Below are positions 6,384 to 7,457 of a DNA stretch of 7,457 nt, piece by piece; position 1 is the first letter of the stretch; each line of letters begins with the position of its first letter. Location: contig CALEPS010000109.1 in assembly GCA_937910305.1 (NCBI GenBank), positions 1 through 7,457 of the forward strand, written 5' to 3'. Below the pieces are notes generated by a model. The model searched no databases. It was not told the origin of the DNA and saw nothing but the letters and a program-made list of their open reading frames with translations. The position numbers and the translations under genes were made by a program. The stretch is from an uncultured Bacteroidales bacterium (lineage in GTDB: Bacteria; Bacteroidota; Bacteroidia; Bacteroidales; Paludibacteraceae).

Positions 6384-6839
6384 TCACTCGACAGACTGAA
6401 GAAGTTGCGCAGTGTGATTCTTGGTGTCCACTTTCTCTATAATACGCACTAAAACACCGGATTCATCAAATACGAATGTCTTTCGCAGGGTGCCCATAGA
6501 GACTTTTCCGTATAGCTTTTTCTCTCCCCATGCGCCGAAAGCTTGCAGCATCTCCGTAGTCGGGTCGCTCAGGAGGGGGAAAGGCAGTGCATTTTTCTCC
6601 TTGAACTTCACATGCGAAGCCACAGAGTCTTTGCTCACGCCGAACACCTGATAGCCTTGCGCCAGAAACGCACGGTAGTTATCGCGGATATTACATGCCT
6701 CCGCCGTGCATCCCGGAGTGGAGTCTTTCGGATAGAAATAAATCACGGTCTTTTTACCGATGAGGTCTTTCTCCGTCACTTCTTTTCCTGCCTCGTCCAT
6801 GACCCTGAACGCCGGCATCTTGTCGCCAATCTGTAACAT
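6384..6839 (-). CDS. bcp: Thioredoxin-dependent thiol peroxidase (peroxiredoxin, BCP/PrxQ family)
   Basis: A 151-residue protein, the usual length for this family. It reduces hydrogen peroxide and organic hydroperoxides in the cytosol and is recycled by thioredoxin. The diagnostic segment YFYPKDSTPGCTAEACNIRD (residues 34-53) carries peroxidatic Cys44 and resolving Cys49, five apart as in the E. coli BCP/PrxQ type. The conserved arginine is likely R119 in GTLRKTFVFD. The start at 6839 gives the standard N-terminus (MLQIGDKMPAF). The frame remains open upstream, but that extension runs through the promoter at 6862-6893 and is not expected to be translated. The gene is divergent from the YdeI-like gene at 6962. 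Downstream, 143 bp separate its stop from the regulator's preferred start; no clear terminator was seen there. Confidence 0.95.
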   Translation of the reverse strand: MLQIGDKMPAFRVMDEAGKEVTEKDLIGKKTVIYFYPKDSTPGCTAEACNIRDNYRAFLAQGYQVFGVSKDSVASHVKFKEKNALPFPLLSDPTTEMLQAFGAWGEKKLYGKVSMGTLRKTFVFDESGVLVRIIEKVDTKNHTAQLLQSVE

Positions 6840-6861
6840 ATCATAAGGTTTTTTTTCGCTG

Positions 6862-6893
6862 CAAAGGTACAACAATTTGGCGATATGTGCAAA
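6862..6893 (-). promoter_or_regulatory. Bacteroidetes-type promoter of bcp
   Basis: Minus strand: -33 TTTG (6893-6890), 20-nt spacer, -7 box TACCTTTG (6869-6862). It lies 22 nt before the bcp ATG. An A-rich leader (eight A in a row on the minus strand) follows. Confidence 0.82.
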
Positions 6894-6900
6894 TTTATTT
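6882..6900 (-). repeat. 19-bp promoter-associated motif, copy 2
   Basis: AAATAAATTTGCACATATC on the minus strand matches 18 of 19 bases of the motif at 6282-6300. It overlaps the -33 region of bcp. Confidence 0.5.
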
Positions 6901-6908
6901 GTATAAAA

Positions 6909-6940
6909 CTTGCGTATGTCGATTTTATGTTGTACTTTTG
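6909..6940 (+). promoter_or_regulatory. Bacteroidetes-type promoter of the YdeI-like gene
   Basis: Plus strand: -33 TTG (6910-6912), 20-nt spacer, -7 box TACTTTTG (6933-6940). The ATG at 6962 is 21 nt past the box. It diverges from the bcp promoter, with 16 bp between the two -33 elements, so a regulator bound there could affect both. Confidence 0.8.
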
Positions 6941-6961
6941 CAGCAAGAAATAATTGGAAAG

Positions 6962-7300
6962 ATGGAAATAACAAACTTGTTGGAGTTTAGGGAGCGGTGC
7001 GAGTTGCGTGAATGGCTGGAGCAGAACCATGACAAGGCGCGGTTTTGCTGGGTGACGATGTACCGGACGAAGATCCCGCGGACGGATTGCATGCCGTATC
7101 TCGACGTGGTGGAAGAGGCACTATGCTTCGGGTGGATTGACTCCACGCTCAAGAAACTGCCGGATGGCAGGTTGGCACAACGTCTCTCTCCGCGTGTCAA
7201 GAAGAGTCATTGGACGGAACTGAACAAACAGCGCTGCGCCGATTTAGAGCGGCGCGGACTGATGACCGATGCCGGCAAAAAAGCGTTATTAAATCAATAA
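6962..7300 (+). CDS. YdeI/OmpD-associated family protein, short form
   Basis: A 112-residue protein beginning MEITNLLEFRERCELREWL. Family hallmarks are visible: VVEEALCFGWIDS (49-61), LAQRLSPRVKKSHWTELN (71-88) and LERRGLMTDAGKKAL (95-109). YdeI-family proteins are usually near 190 residues; this one ends just after the GLMTDAG segment and lacks the C-terminal part. The family is often labelled bacteriocin-protection or OmpD-associated, but its biochemical role is poorly defined. The start at 6962 follows a good promoter; an in-frame GTG at 6887 lies upstream of that promoter and is unlikely to be used. The final 12 bp overlap the end of the convergent DUF1295 gene. The short length could be natural or a loss of the C-terminus. 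Confidence 0.82.
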   Translation: MEITNLLEFRERCELREWLEQNHDKARFCWVTMYRTKIPRTDCMPYLDVVEEALCFGWIDSTLKKLPDGRLAQRLSPRVKKSHWTELNKQRCADLERRGLMTDAGKKALLNQ

Positions 7301-7303
7301 GCG
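7278..7303. terminator. Possible bidirectional terminator between convergent genes
   Basis: CGTTATT (7284-7290) pairs with AATAAGCG (7296-7303) with one bulged base and a 5-nt loop. On the minus strand it is followed directly by TTTTTT (7282-7277 region), fitting a terminator for the DUF1295 gene embedded in the 3' end of the YdeI-like gene. On the plus strand TGTATTTTT follows. The stem is AT-rich, so strength is uncertain. Confidence 0.45.
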
Positions 7304-7457
7304 TGTATTTTTCCGATACTCGGCATAGTCGGGTTTGTTAGCTAGTTGGCGGTGCTCCATGAGCGGGACAGAGATTCCGAGGAAGAGCGCTGTCATAGCT
7401 ATCGGACCGAGGATATACCAGTCAATGCCGTTGAGTGCCGCATACATAATCCATATA
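7289..7457 (-). CDS. DUF1295/steroid 5-alpha-reductase-like membrane protein, C-terminal end (cut by window edge)
   Basis: Reading the minus strand from 7456, 55 residues precede the TAA at 7291-7289. A hydrophobic stretch (DWYILGPIAMTALFLGISVP, residues 12-31) is followed by MEHRQLANKPDYAEYRKNTRLLI. The pattern of a last membrane helix, then ER/EH-R...KP-Y-EY-K-T..LI, is the characteristic end of DUF1295 (steroid 5-alpha reductase family enzyme) proteins. The bulk of the gene lies outside the window, so the reaction and full length cannot be judged. The stop lies inside the final codons of the convergent YdeI-like gene (12-bp overlap). Confidence 0.75.
   Translation of the reverse strand, partial: IWIMYAALNGIDWYILGPIAMTALFLGISVPLMEHRQLANKPDYAEYRKNTRLLI

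Noticed and set aside
6363..6394. CTGTCG ... CGACAG inverted repeat at the end of bcp as a terminator
   Set aside because: Only a 6-bp stem with a 20-nt loop and no T-tract; likely chance.

Overview
The window looks like a chromosomal segment from a member of the Bacteroidales, with Prevotellaceae the best guess from style alone. Four promoters fit the Bacteroidetes pattern exactly: a TTTG/TTG -33 element, a 20-nt spacer and a TAnnTTTG -7 box. Shine-Dalgarno sequences are absent, and the gene content (a DUF4143-type ATPase, an AlbA/Schlafen-type regulator, a secreted M4 protease with a short C-terminal tail resembling type IX secretion signals) is typical of the group. I cannot name the species.

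Layout, left to right. 1-531 (minus) is the N-terminal part of an AAA ATPase cut by the window edge. 532-915 holds its promoter, a degenerate 23-bp tandem repeat next to that promoter, and the terminator of the following gene. 916-3915 (minus) encodes a large secreted thermolysin-family (M4) metalloprotease with a C2-like insertion, a beta-rich accessory domain, an adhesin-like domain and a C-terminal sorting-like tail. 3929-4438 (minus) encodes a small single-HKD phospholipase D-like protein 13 nt upstream of the protease, so the two probably form one transcript. 4439-4749 is non-coding and carries a striking 99-bp imperfect palindrome plus a competing inverted repeat. 4750-6240 (minus) is an AlbA-2/GHKL/winged-helix putative regulator with its own promoter, overlapped by a perfect 18-bp palindrome. 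6384-6839 (minus) is the peroxiredoxin bcp. 6962-7300 (plus) is a short YdeI/OmpD-associated family protein read divergently from bcp. 7289-7457 (minus) is the C-terminal end of a DUF1295/steroid 5-alpha-reductase-like membrane protein, overlapping the YdeI-like gene tail to tail.

I see no single pathway joining these genes. The bcp/YdeI-like pair shares a divergent promoter region. The phospholipase D-like gene and the protease are co-directional and tightly spaced. The parts least explained by known families are non-coding: the 23-bp repeats by the ATPase promoter, the dual-fold palindromic leader of the phospholipase D-like gene, and the palindrome on the regulator's own promoter.
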